A stretch of DNA of 64,000 nucleotides from Prevotella sp. UBA3776. GTDB taxonomy: Bacteria; Bacteroidota; Bacteroidia; Bacteroidales; Bacteroidaceae. The stretch covers positions 42,128 through 106,127 of the forward strand of contig DFFM01000054.1 in assembly GCA_002369515.1 (NCBI GenBank), read 5' to 3'. Position numbers and translations under genes: made by a program. A model generated the notes under the pieces. That model worked only from the letters and a program-made list of their open reading frames with translations, made no database searches and was not told where the DNA came from. Positions 52,417 through 61,468 of this stretch are shown in pieces; position 1 is the first letter of the stretch; each line of letters starts with the position of its first letter.

Positions 52417-53480
52417 AACGCTTCAACCAGAGATACTGGCTAATGGGGTTGCTGGGGTTGGCCTTCGGGCTGGCTCCGGCAAACCTTTTTGGTGACGGTG
52501 GTGATGGCGCCACAGGGCATGCGCTCACGCTGGTGGAACTGAACTGCGAAAACCTGTTCGACTGCGACGACGACTCGCTGCACAACGACAACGAGTGGCT
52601 GCCTGAGGCCGTGCGCCGCTGGACGCCGCGCAAATATTGGCGCAAGCTGAACAACATCGCACAGGAAATCATCGCTTGCGGCGAACAGCCCGGCAAGGGG
52701 TGGGCCCTGCCCGACCTGGTGGCCCTCTCCGAGGTGGAGAACGACTCGGTGCTCACCGCCCTGACACGCCGCTCGCTGCTGCGCCGTGCCGGCTACGAAT
52801 ACGTGATGACCGACTCGCCCGACGAGCGCGGCATCGACGTGGCGCTGCTCTATTCGCCTTTCTCCTTTCGGCTGCTGCGCCACCATGCCCTGCGCGTTGC
52901 GCCCCCCGAAGGCCGCCATGCCACGCGCGACGTGCTCTATGTCGCGGGCGAGATAGCCACGGGCGACACTCTACATGTGTTTGTGCTCCATGCGCCCAGC
53001 CGATACCGTGGCGAGCGCGCCTCGCGCCCCTTTCGCCTGAAAGTGGCCGAGCGGGTGTGCCTGTCGGTGGATTCCATCCGCCGACATGACCCTGCGCCCA
53101 TGATTCTCGTGGCGGGCGACTTCAACGCTTATGCTGCCGACAGCTCGTTGCGCTACTATGAACGCCATCAGCTGGTCAACGTTTCGCGAGCCGCCAAAGG
53201 ACTGAACGGAGCGCGCGGCACCTACCGTTTTCAGGGCGAGTGGGGCAGCCTCGACCAGATTCTTGCCAGCCAGCCGCTGGCCGTGGGGCTGGACAGCTGT
53301 TACATCTTCGATGCGCCCTTCCTCATGGAGAAAGACAACCGCTACGGCGGGCTGCAGCCCCGCCGCAACTATCGGGGCATGCGCTACAACCGTGGTTTCA
53401 GCGACCATTTGCCCCTCGTGGCCCGCTTCCGCCTGCCCCAAGTTCAGGACGAGGGTTTTCACGTCGGTGGGAGGGAGTGA
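52413..53480 (+). CDS. Endonuclease/exonuclease/phosphatase family protein, exported
   Basis: 355 residues with a hydrophobic N-terminus (LMGLLGLAFGLAPANLF). The EEP fold is shown by VELNCENLFDCDDD, LVALSEVEND (metal-binding Glu), VLHAPSRYRGE, VAGDFNAYA (Asp-x-Asn) and FSDHLPLVARF (Asp-His). Substrate unknown: could be a nuclease or a phosphodiesterase. It is the last gene of the aromatic operon by its overlap with tyrA, though the functional link is not clear. Confidence 0.88.
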   Translation: MKRFNQRYWLMGLLGLAFGLAPANLFGDGGDGATGHALTLVELNCENLFDCDDDSLHNDNEWLPEAVRRWTPRKYWRKLNNIAQEIIACGEQPGKGWALPDLVALSEVENDSVLTALTRRSLLRRAGYEYVMTDSPDERGIDVALLYSPFSFRLLRHHALRVAPPEGRHATRDVLYVAGEIATGDTLHVFVLHAPSRYRGERASRPFRLKVAERVCLSVDSIRRHDPAPMILVAGDFNAYAADSSLRYYERHQLVNVSRAAKGLNGARGTYRFQGEWGSLDQILASQPLAVGLDSCYIFDAPFLMEKDNRYGGLQPRRNYRGMRYNRGFSDHLPLVARFRLPQVQDEGFHVGGRE

Positions 53481-53497
53481 TTTTTTGGGGCGAATTG

Positions 53498-53529
53498 TTT
53501 GTAATTCACGTTTTTTTTCCTTATCTTTG
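53498..53529 (+). promoter_or_regulatory. Promoter for the 255-residue lipoprotein
   Basis: TTTG (53498-53501), 20 bases, TATCTTTG (53522-53529), 17 bases before the ATG at 53547. Full consensus. Confidence 0.75.
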
Positions 53530-53546
53530 CACAAAACGCATTGAAC

Positions 53547-54314
53547 ATGAAAAAGACCATCATTTGTTTAGTTGCACTGGTGCTTACCGTTTGCGCCCAA
53601 ACCAGTTGTGGAAACAATCGGCAACCTGTCATGGAGGCTAAAGTGAAACACTCGGCCGCAACAGAAAAAACGCAGCCTGCCAAGCCTGAACGGCAGGAGA
53701 CTGTGGAGTCTGACGAACCATCGGACGAAGAAATGGAGGGGCAGAGCGGCATGTATGCCGCCAGTGACGTGAAGAAATACTGGAAGAAGCGCGTCATCAA
53801 GGTGCCGGGCCAAAAGAGCGACATCGTTGCGCTCTTCGAAGCGTTCTACGCAGAGTGGCCCACCGACGAAGGCAACCGCATCGTCCATGTGACCAACCCC
53901 TCGTTGGCTCCCGAAGGAGAACTCTTCGAGGACGGTTCCGAAATCGACAGGAAGAACGGCTATGTTGAATCAGCCTGGTATGAAGGAGAGCAGCTGGGAA
54001 CGATATCGGCTTGTGTGTGGAAACGCAAAAACGGGCACAAGTTGTTTGCTGTGAACTTCCATGTGGGCGAGAAAGCTACGGAGGACTTCCTCTGCTTCTA
54101 CGACTTCGACCCCGCCAAACGTACTCTCACCCCCGAGGAGAGCCCCGTCAAGCAGCAACATCTGAAGTTCTCCGACAAGAAACCTCTTTTTTATAGTTTG
54201 CCGCATGAAGGGAAGACCCTGAAGGTGATAGAGGATGACGGGGACGATGGAGTTGTCATCACCAAATATGACTTCGACGGACAGAACCTGAAATTTGCAG
54301 GGCACAGTGATTGA
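53547..54314 (+). CDS. Lipoprotein of unknown function
   Basis: 255 residues from ATG 53547. Lipoprotein signal ending TSC (Cys about residue 20), a Glu/Pro/Lys-rich linker to about residue 70 (EKTQPAKPERQETVESDEPS), then a globular part with no recognised domain (YAEWPTDEGNRIVHVTNPSL, LFAVNFHVGEKATEDFLCFY, GDDGVVITKYDFDGQ). Probably exported to the outer membrane. Own promoter; followed by repeat array E. Confidence 0.75.
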   Translation: MKKTIICLVALVLTVCAQTSCGNNRQPVMEAKVKHSAATEKTQPAKPERQETVESDEPSDEEMEGQSGMYAASDVKKYWKKRVIKVPGQKSDIVALFEAFYAEWPTDEGNRIVHVTNPSLAPEGELFEDGSEIDRKNGYVESAWYEGEQLGTISACVWKRKNGHKLFAVNFHVGEKATEDFLCFYDFDPAKRTLTPEESPVKQQHLKFSDKKPLFYSLPHEGKTLKVIEDDGDDGVVITKYDFDGQNLKFAGHSD

Positions 54315-54339
54315 TTTCCTGTTCCGAAGAGTGAAACAA

Positions 54340-54461
54340 CATCTTCCGGCGACAGAAAATCATCTCTCGGCGACAGAAAAATATCTCCCGACGACAGAAA
54401 AACATCTCCCGGCGACAGAAAAATATCTCCCGACGATACGCACAAATTTTCTAGAGAATTT
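54340..54461. repeat. CTAG-centred palindrome, copy E, with five 21-base tandem units
   Basis: Five units of exactly 21 bases (starts 54340, 54361, 54382, 54403, 54424) of the form (C/T)ATCTCCCGRCGACAGAAAA, the last diverging into GATACGCACA, lead directly into the palindrome AAATTTTCTAGAGAATTT (54444-54461). Because 21 is a multiple of three, both strands are open and encode heptapeptide repeats, but there is no start context or family, so no gene is called. Confidence 0.85.
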
Positions 54462-54467
54462 GAGAAA

Positions 54468-54507
54468 CGCGCCGTGAGTTATTGTTCAGACTCACGGCGC
54501 GGTTTTT
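54468..54507 (+). terminator. Intrinsic terminator joined to repeat E
   Basis: CGCGCCGTGAGT (54468-54479) pairs perfectly with ACTCACGGCGCG (54490-54501), followed by GTTTTT. It ends the lipoprotein transcript. Confidence 0.88.
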
Positions 54508-54597
54508 ATGGCTCGTGCGTTTGTTATTCGCAGACCAGCGTTTATGGATAAATCGTACGGAAAAAGTTGAGATGCTTCAAAAAAAACTGCGAAATGC

Positions 54598-54628
54598 TTG
54601 TATGTTTGCATTATTATCATTATTTTTG
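54598..54628 (+). promoter_or_regulatory. Promoter for the C10 protease
   Basis: TTG (54598-54600), 20 bases, TATTTTTG (54621-54628), about 92 bases before the ATG. Confidence 0.6.
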
Positions 54629-54719
54629 TCAACAGAAAGAAATATCATCATTATGACTTCTCCGTTCCTGAGCTAATTAACTCCTGAATAATTGTCTAAT
54701 AATAATAATCCAACGCATC

Positions 54720-57113
54720 ATGAAAAAGCTAATAACCACATTCTTTGTTTTGGCCATGCCTCTGCTGCTGATGGCTGAGCCCATCGGACAGGAAAAAGCA
54801 AGAGAGATTGCCAAAGAGTTTTTGGCGAGCACCAAAAGCAGCACCATAAACGGCAGAAAAGCAGCTCCCGAGCAGCGGCAGCTGAAAGTCAAAGACATCG
54901 GCATGAAAAACCTCTTCGCCTTTGCCGACGAGGCAAACGGGGGCTTCGTCATCGTTGCCGACGACGACCGCATAGAGCCTGTATTGGCTTACAGCGAGAC
55001 CGACGAATTCAACCCTCACTTCATGCCTGAAGCCATGCAGGTGATGCTGCTGGGCTACGAGCAACAGCTAGCCAAAATGAAACAGGGAGGCATTGTTGTC
55101 CACAAGGCGGCAACCAACCGCCCGGCCATTGCGCCGCTCATCAAGACTACGTGGCACCAGTATCTGCCTCTAAACTACTACTGCCCCTACGACGAGACAG
55201 TCGGACGGAACACGATGGTGGGCTGCGTGGCCATTGCACTTGCCCAGCTGATGTACTATTATCAGTATCCTAAAAGCACGACAGTGCCTATTCCTGCCTA
55301 TAAAACATGGAATGGTTACGAAATGCCTGAACTGCCGCCCACCACGTTCGATTATTCAAAGATGTATTTGAATTACGAAATGGTGGATTACAGAAAGGAT
55401 GTTAACACGAACGACCCGGCATTCCAGGAGGTGACAAAACTGCTGATGTATGCGGGCTGTGCCGTGCAGATGCAATACTCAGTAGATGGCTCAGCGTCAG
55501 TGTTCGACAATGAGCTTATAGCCAAGTATTTCAATTACGACAAGGGCGCACGCTATCTGTTGGCGGGCAACTATCCGCACGACGTGTGGGAGGATATGGT
55601 GTATAACGAGTTGAAGGCAGGGCGACCCGTGCCCTACTCGGCAGGGGCAGTTGGCAACCAGTCGCACCAGTTCATTATCGACGGCTACGACGGAAGAGGC
55701 TATTTCCATGTCAACTTGGGAGAAATTAACCGCGGCTGTACCAACATTTTTTACAAACTGGGTGTGATTAACGATTGCTGGAATCAGTACGGTGCTGTAG
55801 AATTCAGCGGTTATAACGTGAGTCAGGCGGGTTATTTCGGCTTCCAGCCGAATAAGGGCAACGATGCCGTGCCGGTGGTGAGCGTTGACTATGGCAGTTA
55901 TGCGCTTAAGAAAGCCGACTTCACGCGCAGTTCTTCGACTGCCGACTTCAAGGACATCGAGCTCAGCGCCACCATGAGGCGGCACGACAGCAATGGCAAG
56001 ACCATGGACTGTGGATGGGGCCTGTTTCAGAACGGACTGCTGAAAAAGGAGCTTTGCTCATCGAACACCAGTCAGGAATACACCAACCTCAACATGAAAT
56101 TCAACATGGGCAACCAGCTGGCCGACGGCACGTATCAGCTGTTTCCCATTTTCCGCAACCGCGGGGCAAAGGAATGGGAAGAGTACCGCGAGTATCGCTA
56201 CACGACGGATGACGGCACGCCCATGCGCCACTATACCGCCACCATCAACGGCAACAACCTTCATATTGGCGTATCCTCAGCGGAGCCTAATATAAAGATT
56301 GACAAAGTGGAATATTATGCGGCATACGAAGGTGAAAAGCTTAACATGCGCGTGTGGTTCACAAACAACGGAACAAACTACGAGAACGAGCTTTTCCTCT
56401 GGATTGACAAAGAGGAGATGATGAGAACGGGAGTGGGCGCATACGTTGACCCGGGCAAGACGGACTACATAGACTTCTGCACCGCAGCACCCAAAAAGGG
56501 AACACACGATGTCAGGATTAGTACCGACTGGGACGGGAAGAAGGTGATTTACACAGGGAAGCTGACTGTGACAGATGCCCCAGAATATAACCTCGAAGCT
56601 AAGATAAACACGCGTGGACTCAATAACAACGTGGTGCTTAACAACCTCGACGTTGAGTGCATAATCACAAACAAAGGTACTACCACTTTCAACAACGTAA
56701 TAGATGTAACAACACTCGTAACTGAAATTGACGAGCATGGAAATCAAATCTACCGCCCCGAAACAGGATACCCCACCTGGAAGTGGCAAAGAGTTTGGTA
56801 TCTCAGCCTGAAACCTAACGAAACTGGCACAGTGTCTTTCTCGATGGGTAGTGAAGTTCTTCTTCCTAAGAACTACCAGTATGACCTTAGGATTTTCTAC
56901 TACAACAATAACCACGAAGGCGACCAATCACCTTTGAGGTGGCTTTATAACACCATTTTCACGTATAAAAACGATGGTAGCGGCATTGACGCCACCATCC
57001 AGCAAAACCCGGATAACGACATTTATTACGACCTGCAGGGACGGCGCGTCAACGCAAACGACCTGAAGCGGGGCGTCTATATCCACAACAACAAGAAGAT
57101 ACTGGTGAAGTAA
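54720..57113 (+). CDS. C10 family (streptopain/SpeB-like) cysteine protease with T9SS tail
   Basis: 797 residues. Signal peptide (LITTFFVLAMPLLLMA), Spi-like propeptide (about 20-125: QEKAREIAKEFLAST, FAFADEANGGFVIVADDDR), then the protease: Cys in TMVGCVAIALAQLMYYYQYP (about residue 170) and His in QSHQFIIDGYDGRGYFHVNLG (about residue 316), the latter a variant of the usual GHAFVIDGY. A long beta region follows (about 390-720), and the end (YYDLQGRRVNANDLKRGVYI) is a type IX sorting signal. Likely a secreted protease, self-processed. Own promoter and terminator. Confidence 0.92.
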   Translation: MKKLITTFFVLAMPLLLMAEPIGQEKAREIAKEFLASTKSSTINGRKAAPEQRQLKVKDIGMKNLFAFADEANGGFVIVADDDRIEPVLAYSETDEFNPHFMPEAMQVMLLGYEQQLAKMKQGGIVVHKAATNRPAIAPLIKTTWHQYLPLNYYCPYDETVGRNTMVGCVAIALAQLMYYYQYPKSTTVPIPAYKTWNGYEMPELPPTTFDYSKMYLNYEMVDYRKDVNTNDPAFQEVTKLLMYAGCAVQMQYSVDGSASVFDNELIAKYFNYDKGARYLLAGNYPHDVWEDMVYNELKAGRPVPYSAGAVGNQSHQFIIDGYDGRGYFHVNLGEINRGCTNIFYKLGVINDCWNQYGAVEFSGYNVSQAGYFGFQPNKGNDAVPVVSVDYGSYALKKADFTRSSSTADFKDIELSATMRRHDSNGKTMDCGWGLFQNGLLKKELCSSNTSQEYTNLNMKFNMGNQLADGTYQLFPIFRNRGAKEWEEYREYRYTTDDGTPMRHYTATINGNNLHIGVSSAEPNIKIDKVEYYAAYEGEKLNMRVWFTNNGTNYENELFLWIDKEEMMRTGVGAYVDPGKTDYIDFCTAAPKKGTHDVRISTDWDGKKVIYTGKLTVTDAPEYNLEAKINTRGLNNNVVLNNLDVECIITNKGTTTFNNVIDVTTLVTEIDEHGNQIYRPETGYPTWKWQRVWYLSLKPNETGTVSFSMGSEVLLPKNYQYDLRIFYYNNNHEGDQSPLRWLYNTIFTYKNDGSGIDATIQQNPDNDIYYDLQGRRVNANDLKRGVYIHNNKKILVK

Positions 57114-57142
57114 AGACCCTGTTGCGGACGATGCCATAAAAC

Positions 57143-57183
57143 AAAGCGGGTACACAAGAAGCTGTCTCTTGTGTACCCGCTTT
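57143..57183. terminator. Bidirectional terminator between the C10 protease and GH51 genes
   Basis: AAAGCGGGTACACAAGA (57143-57159), seven-base loop, TCTTGTGTACCCGCTTT (57167-57183): a perfect 17-pair stem with A/T ends, in a convergent gap. Confidence 0.92.
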
Positions 57184-57196
57184 CTGTTCTTATCCT

Positions 57197-59830
57197 CTAA
57201 AGTTCTACTGACATCACCCCGTAGGCTGGTACGGTGAGGGTGCCGTCGTCGGTACCGACGGTGCCCATGACGGGGGTAACGTCCATGTCTGCAGGACGTC
57301 CTGAGAAGGTTTCGGTCTTGGCTGTGGAGCGCAGTCTGAGCCCTTTCACCGAGAGCTGCATGGGCACGGGCAGCGCATTGACCACCTTGAGATGGGTTTT
57401 CCCTGTTCGGGTGTCGCGCACCACGCTGGCCACGGCGCGTTGGTTGAGTTTTCGCTCCTGTGAAAGACGCGTCTCGGGAGTCTTGAAGTCGGCCGACACC
57501 TCCAGCTGCGACTCTACGTAGCGGTTGCCGCCGTGCAGGCTGAACAGGCGCTGGGTGTGATAGCTCGGCGTGAGTTTCAAACTGTCGTTGGTGAAGTAGA
57601 TCATGTCGGGGGTCCAGTTCTGGTGCTTCTCGTTGCAAAGCAACGGAGCATAGCTGGTCATGCTCACCACGTCGCCGTTGCGCTCGATGTTGCACAAGTG
57701 GATGGCCTCGGCCAAGGCCGATTCGTGGGTTCGGGTGCGCGAGGCGTACTCGCCCAGATACACCTTGGGGCCACGACGGTCGTAACGGTCGTAGTAGTCC
57801 TGGTGGTTGAGAAACCAGCCCACAGACTCGTAGTAGTGCTCGTCAACCAGGTCGTGCAGATCTTTGTGCTCATTGGCGAAGCGCCATCCCTCGACATAGT
57901 CGGCAGAAGGAGCGTGGAAGGGTCCGGCCGTACCGCAAATCTTGATCTCGGGATACATGTGACGGATGGACTTGCAAATCATCTCGTAGCGCTCCTCGAA
58001 TGCCGTGGAGATGATGTCCTCATTGCCTATGCCAATATATTTCAGATGGAAAGGCTCCGGATGACCGGCATCGGCGCGCATCTTGGCCCATTGGCTGGTG
58101 GCAGGGTCGCCGTTGGCCCATTCGATGAGATGCAGCAACTCGTCAATATAGTCCGGCATCTTCTCGAGAGGAATGCCGCTCTGCTGACCACCATAGCCAT
58201 CGGCATCGGGGCCAGAGTTTTGGCAGGGCACACCGGCAGCCAGCACGGGCAACGGCTCGGCACCAATGTCCTCGCAGAACTGGAAATACTCGTAGAATCC
58301 CAGTCCGCGCGTCTGGTGATAGTTCCAGATGTTGCGGTCGGGACGACGGTCTTGCAGTGGTCCTATGGTGTGGTTCCAGTGGTAGATGTTGTCGATGCCG
58401 TCGCCATGGCTCATGCAGCCGCCGGGGAATCGCACAAACTTGGGGTGCAGGTCGGCAATGGCCTGAGCCAAGTCGGCGCGCAGCCCGTTCTTGCGTCCTT
58501 TGAAAGTCTTCTGCGGGAAAAGACTGACCATATCCACCGCCACGGAGCCTTTCTTCAGCGGTGTGAGAGCCAGCTGGCCATTGCGCGTGGCCTGGGAGGC
58601 CACGAGTGTGACGCTGTATTGCTGCCAGTTGGCGCCCTGAACACGTATTTTCGCCGTTGCCACAACCTTTCCGTTCTCGGTGAGTTGTACGCTGAGGTCT
58701 TTCTTCTTGCAGTCCAAGCAGCGGGCGTAGAGGCTGAGGTCGTACTTGTCGCCCGCTTTCAGCGCCATTCCGTCCCATCCGCTGTTGGTGATGGTGCGAT
58801 TGCTGAGCACAGCGTAGTGGGGATTGTTTTGGCTGAGCGGCTGCTCCGTGCGGACATCCATTTTGGCCGAGCTTGTCCATGCTGTCGTGGCGTTCCAGTC
58901 GCGGTTGTCGGCAGCGGTGTATTCGAAGTCGCGGTTCTGCACAAACTCGGCATACAACCCACCGTCGGCGGCATAGCTGATGTCCTCGAAGAACACGCCA
59001 ATCAGCTTGTCGCTGATGGTTTTCTGGCGCTTGGGAAACACCGTGAGCGTGGCCTTGAGATTCTTCATGCCCGCATAACGCTGAGCGTCGTCCTTCATGG
59101 TCTCGCTGTTCATTTCGGCCTCAGCCTTCTGACGGTCGAAATTGGCAATGATTTTGTTCAGTTCCGAAGGTTTGATTCCGAAGATGACTCCCGCCTGCCG
59201 CTTGCCGTCAATGACCACGGTGTCGTTGAGCAGCGAGTGCTTGCGAATCATTTCTTCGGCATGTTCGCCGGCTTCCTTGTCGGGAGTGAAGGTGCGGAAG
59301 TCGTTGGAGGCCACGGTTTGGCGCAGTTGGTCGTCAGCCGTGCGGAAGAAAATCATGTATTTCTCCTTCTGCGGGTCGTCGCTCTTCACCTTGAAGATGA
59401 CAGGCGAAAACACTCCTTTCGACGACATGCGCGGATAGTCCTGAGGCCGCCAGGTAACGAGATCCTCGCTGTAGGCAGCGGCAAAACAGGGTGCAGTGTC
59501 GTTCACTTGCCAAACAGCGCGCCAAGTGCCGTCGTTGGCACGGATGACATAAGGATTGTACATGCGTTTTTCAGTGCCCCACCGCGAGTAGTCGCTCTGA
59601 ACGAGTTGCCCCAGATTGTACCATTGGTCGTCAGCGCGCTGGGCGGCAACGAACAGCCCGTCGCGTTCGCCGGGAGAGTAGAAAAACACTTGTTTCAGAC
59701 TGTCAGCTTTGGCTGCAGCCGACTTGCGTTTCAGCGGCCTCTTGGCATCGATGTCAGCAGGTGCTGCCAGCAAGGCTGTCGCCAACAACAGTGCAGCAAG
59801 TAGTTGGATGTTTGGTTTGCTTTTCAACAT
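57197..59830 (-). CDS. GH51 alpha-L-arabinofuranosidase with N-terminal propeller-like domain
   Basis: 877 residues from ATG 59830. Signal peptide (NIQLLAALLLATALLAAPA). Residues about 45-260 resemble a GH43-type five-bladed propeller fragment (FYSPGERDGLFVAAQ, RMYNPYVIRANDGTWRAVW, YSEDLVTWRPQDYP). The GH51 part starts near 280 (LIGVFFEDISYAADGGLYAE), includes a CBM4-like insert, and has acid/base Glu in KYIGIGNEDIIS and nucleophile Glu in KVYLGEYASR, ending in a beta-sandwich. It releases arabinose from arabinan or arabinoxylan. No T9SS tail and no SusC/D neighbours are seen. Confidence 0.92.
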   Translation of the reverse strand: MLKSKPNIQLLAALLLATALLAAPADIDAKRPLKRKSAAAKADSLKQVFFYSPGERDGLFVAAQRADDQWYNLGQLVQSDYSRWGTEKRMYNPYVIRANDGTWRAVWQVNDTAPCFAAAYSEDLVTWRPQDYPRMSSKGVFSPVIFKVKSDDPQKEKYMIFFRTADDQLRQTVASNDFRTFTPDKEAGEHAEEMIRKHSLLNDTVVIDGKRQAGVIFGIKPSELNKIIANFDRQKAEAEMNSETMKDDAQRYAGMKNLKATLTVFPKRQKTISDKLIGVFFEDISYAADGGLYAEFVQNRDFEYTAADNRDWNATTAWTSSAKMDVRTEQPLSQNNPHYAVLSNRTITNSGWDGMALKAGDKYDLSLYARCLDCKKKDLSVQLTENGKVVATAKIRVQGANWQQYSVTLVASQATRNGQLALTPLKKGSVAVDMVSLFPQKTFKGRKNGLRADLAQAIADLHPKFVRFPGGCMSHGDGIDNIYHWNHTIGPLQDRRPDRNIWNYHQTRGLGFYEYFQFCEDIGAEPLPVLAAGVPCQNSGPDADGYGGQQSGIPLEKMPDYIDELLHLIEWANGDPATSQWAKMRADAGHPEPFHLKYIGIGNEDIISTAFEERYEMICKSIRHMYPEIKICGTAGPFHAPSADYVEGWRFANEHKDLHDLVDEHYYESVGWFLNHQDYYDRYDRRGPKVYLGEYASRTRTHESALAEAIHLCNIERNGDVVSMTSYAPLLCNEKHQNWTPDMIYFTNDSLKLTPSYHTQRLFSLHGGNRYVESQLEVSADFKTPETRLSQERKLNQRAVASVVRDTRTGKTHLKVVNALPVPMQLSVKGLRLRSTAKTETFSGRPADMDVTPVMGTVGTDDGTLTVPAYGVMSVEL

Positions 59831-59888
59831 GGTTTGTATGTCTTTTTTATGATTTTTCTCATGACTCTCAACTGCAAAGATAGCAAAA

Positions 59889-59918
59889 AAGCCCCATCCG
59901 ACCAAGCAGATGGGGCTT
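59889..59918. terminator. Terminator between the oxidoreductase operon and GH51 gene
   Basis: AAGCCCCATC (59889-59898) pairs with GATGGGGCTT (59909-59918), ten-base loop, preceded by an A-run so that the minus strand ends in T residues. Confidence 0.8.
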
Positions 59919-60007
59919 ATGAGCCAATCTTATATGATTTTATAACAAATCGGCACCGACAACTGAGCCGCTTGCGGCAACTCATGCACGCGAACGACTC
60001 GTTTGGT

Positions 60008-60550
60008 TCATTGTTTCTGGATGATTTCGCGGCCAGCCTTGATGGCTTCCATGTTGAGCGGAATCAGAGCGTGATGACGCTCGGGCAATGTCTTGTAGAG
60101 AGCTTTCTCCACACCACCATCGCCTACCACGGGACAAACTTTGAGCAGCCCGCCGAGCACAATCATGTTGAAGATTTTCGAATTTTTCATCTCGGCAGCC
60201 TTGTCCATGGCATCGATGCGATAAACGTCAATGTCCTTGCGGGTGGGCGGGTTGAGAATGCCGAAGCCGTCGTAGATGAGAATGCCGCCGGGTTTGATTT
60301 TCGGTTCGAACTTCTCAAGCGAGGGCTGGTTGAGCACAATGGCTATGTCATACTTGCTGAGAATGGGCGACGAAATGCGCTCATCGCTGACAATGACCGT
60401 CACATTGGCCGTGCCGCCACGCTGTTCGGGACCGTAAGCGGGCATCCAGGTCACTTCTTTGTCCTCCATCAGTCCCGAATAGGCCAAAATCTTACCCATT
60501 GAGAGCACACCCTGACCGCCAAATCCTGATATTATTATTTCTTTTTTCAT
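60008..60550 (-). CDS. 2-oxoacid:ferredoxin oxidoreductase, gamma subunit
   Basis: 180 residues of the POR gamma family: IIISGFGGQGVLSMGKILAYSG at the N-terminus, WMPAYGPEQRGGTANVTVIVSD and VLNQPSLEKFEPKIKPGG. It is the last gene of the operon encoding D, alpha, beta and gamma subunits. The complex oxidatively decarboxylates a 2-oxoacid (2-oxoisovalerate or 2-oxoglutarate) to the acyl-CoA and reduces ferredoxin or flavodoxin. It is separated from the beta gene by a 146-base AT-rich repeat. Confidence 0.92.
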   Translation of the reverse strand: MKKEIIISGFGGQGVLSMGKILAYSGLMEDKEVTWMPAYGPEQRGGTANVTVIVSDERISSPILSKYDIAIVLNQPSLEKFEPKIKPGGILIYDGFGILNPPTRKDIDVYRIDAMDKAAEMKNSKIFNMIVLGGLLKVCPVVGDGGVEKALYKTLPERHHALIPLNMEAIKAGREIIQKQ

Positions 60551-60696
60551 CGTTTTGTTTCACTATTTTTTTCTATTTCACTATTTCACTATTTTACAAT
60601 TTCACAATTTACTATTTCACTATTTTACAATTTTAAATTGCCGAAATGTCAAATTGTGCAATCGTGAAATTGTCAAATCGTGAAGTTGTCAAATTG
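60551..60696 (-). repeat. AT-rich direct and inverted repeats between beta and gamma subunit genes
   Basis: The left half repeats TTTCACTATTTTACAATTTCAC; the right half repeats GTCAAATTGT/CAATCGTGAAATTG, which is partly complementary to the left, so the spacer can fold. Period is about 10-11 bases. It interrupts an otherwise tight operon. Confidence 0.7.
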
Positions 60697-61464
60697 TCAA
60701 ATCGTAGTGTCTTTGAGGTCTCCTTTGGGATAGAAGGGGAACATGTTCTCCTTCATCCATTCGTTAGCTTTGGCAGGAGTGAGCTTCCATCCGCTGTTGC
60801 AGGTGGAAACGAACTCAACGAGACTCGAGCCTTTGCCATCCATGGAAGCCTGGAAGGCCTTCTTCAGGGCTTTCTTGGCCTTGCGGATGGATGCAACCGA
60901 CTCCACCGACTGACGGGTGACGTAGCATGTGCCTTCAAGTCCGGCAGCGATGTCGGCCATCTTCAGGGGGTAGCCGTGCAACTTCGGGTCGCGTCCGTAG
61001 GGGCAGGTGGCTGTCTTCTGCCCGATGAGCGTTGTGGGAGCCATCTGTCCACCCGTCATGCCGTAGATGGCATTGTTTACAAAGATGATGACAATGTTTT
61101 CGCCACGGTTGAGCGCATGGATGGTTTCGCACGTACCGATACAGGCCAGGTCGCCGTCGCCCTGATAGGTGAACACCAAACGGTCGGGCCAGCAGCGCTT
61201 GATGCCAGTAGCCAATGCGGGAGCACGTCCGTGGGCAGCCTCCTGCCAGTCGATGTCGATATAGTTGTAGGCAAACACGGCACAGCCCACGGGGCTTACG
61301 CCAATGGCCTTTTCTTCCATCCCCATTTCCTCGATGACCTCGGCAATGAGTTTGTGGACTACGCCGTGCGAGCAGCCCGGACAATAGTGCATGTTGTTAT
61401 CGTTCAGGAGGGTTGGCTTCTTATATACCAAGTTCTCCGGTGCTATAATCTGATTGTTGTCCAT
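60697..61464 (-). CDS. 2-oxoacid:ferredoxin oxidoreductase, beta subunit (TPP-binding)
   Basis: 255 residues. TPP-binding core: HYCPGCSHGVVHKLIAE (Cys-x-x-Cys region), VSPVGCAVFAYN, and GDGDLACIGTCETIHALNRGENIVIIFVNN (GDG...NN motif, about residues 100-128), followed by YGMTGGQMAPTT. It binds thiamine diphosphate and carries out decarboxylation. It sits 4 bases after the alpha gene. Confidence 0.93.
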   Translation of the reverse strand: MDNNQIIAPENLVYKKPTLLNDNNMHYCPGCSHGVVHKLIAEVIEEMGMEEKAIGVSPVGCAVFAYNYIDIDWQEAAHGRAPALATGIKRCWPDRLVFTYQGDGDLACIGTCETIHALNRGENIVIIFVNNAIYGMTGGQMAPTTLIGQKTATCPYGRDPKLHGYPLKMADIAAGLEGTCYVTRQSVESVASIRKAKKALKKAFQASMDGKGSSLVEFVSTCNSGWKLTPAKANEWMKENMFPFYPKGDLKDTTI

Positions 61465-61468
61465 AGCC

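Noticed and set aside
54340..54461. CRISPR array
   Set aside because: Units are 21 bases, contiguous and without spacers, and no cas genes are present. It is a simple tandem repeat.
54295..54477. Small gene encoding heptapeptide repeats
   Set aside because: The open frames on both strands arise only because the repeat period is a multiple of three and lacks stops; no start context or conservation is visible.
57533..59803. 756-codon plus-strand open frame
   Set aside because: It mirrors the GH51 gene, whose catalytic motifs are clear. Long antisense frames are common in GC-rich coding DNA with this codon bias.
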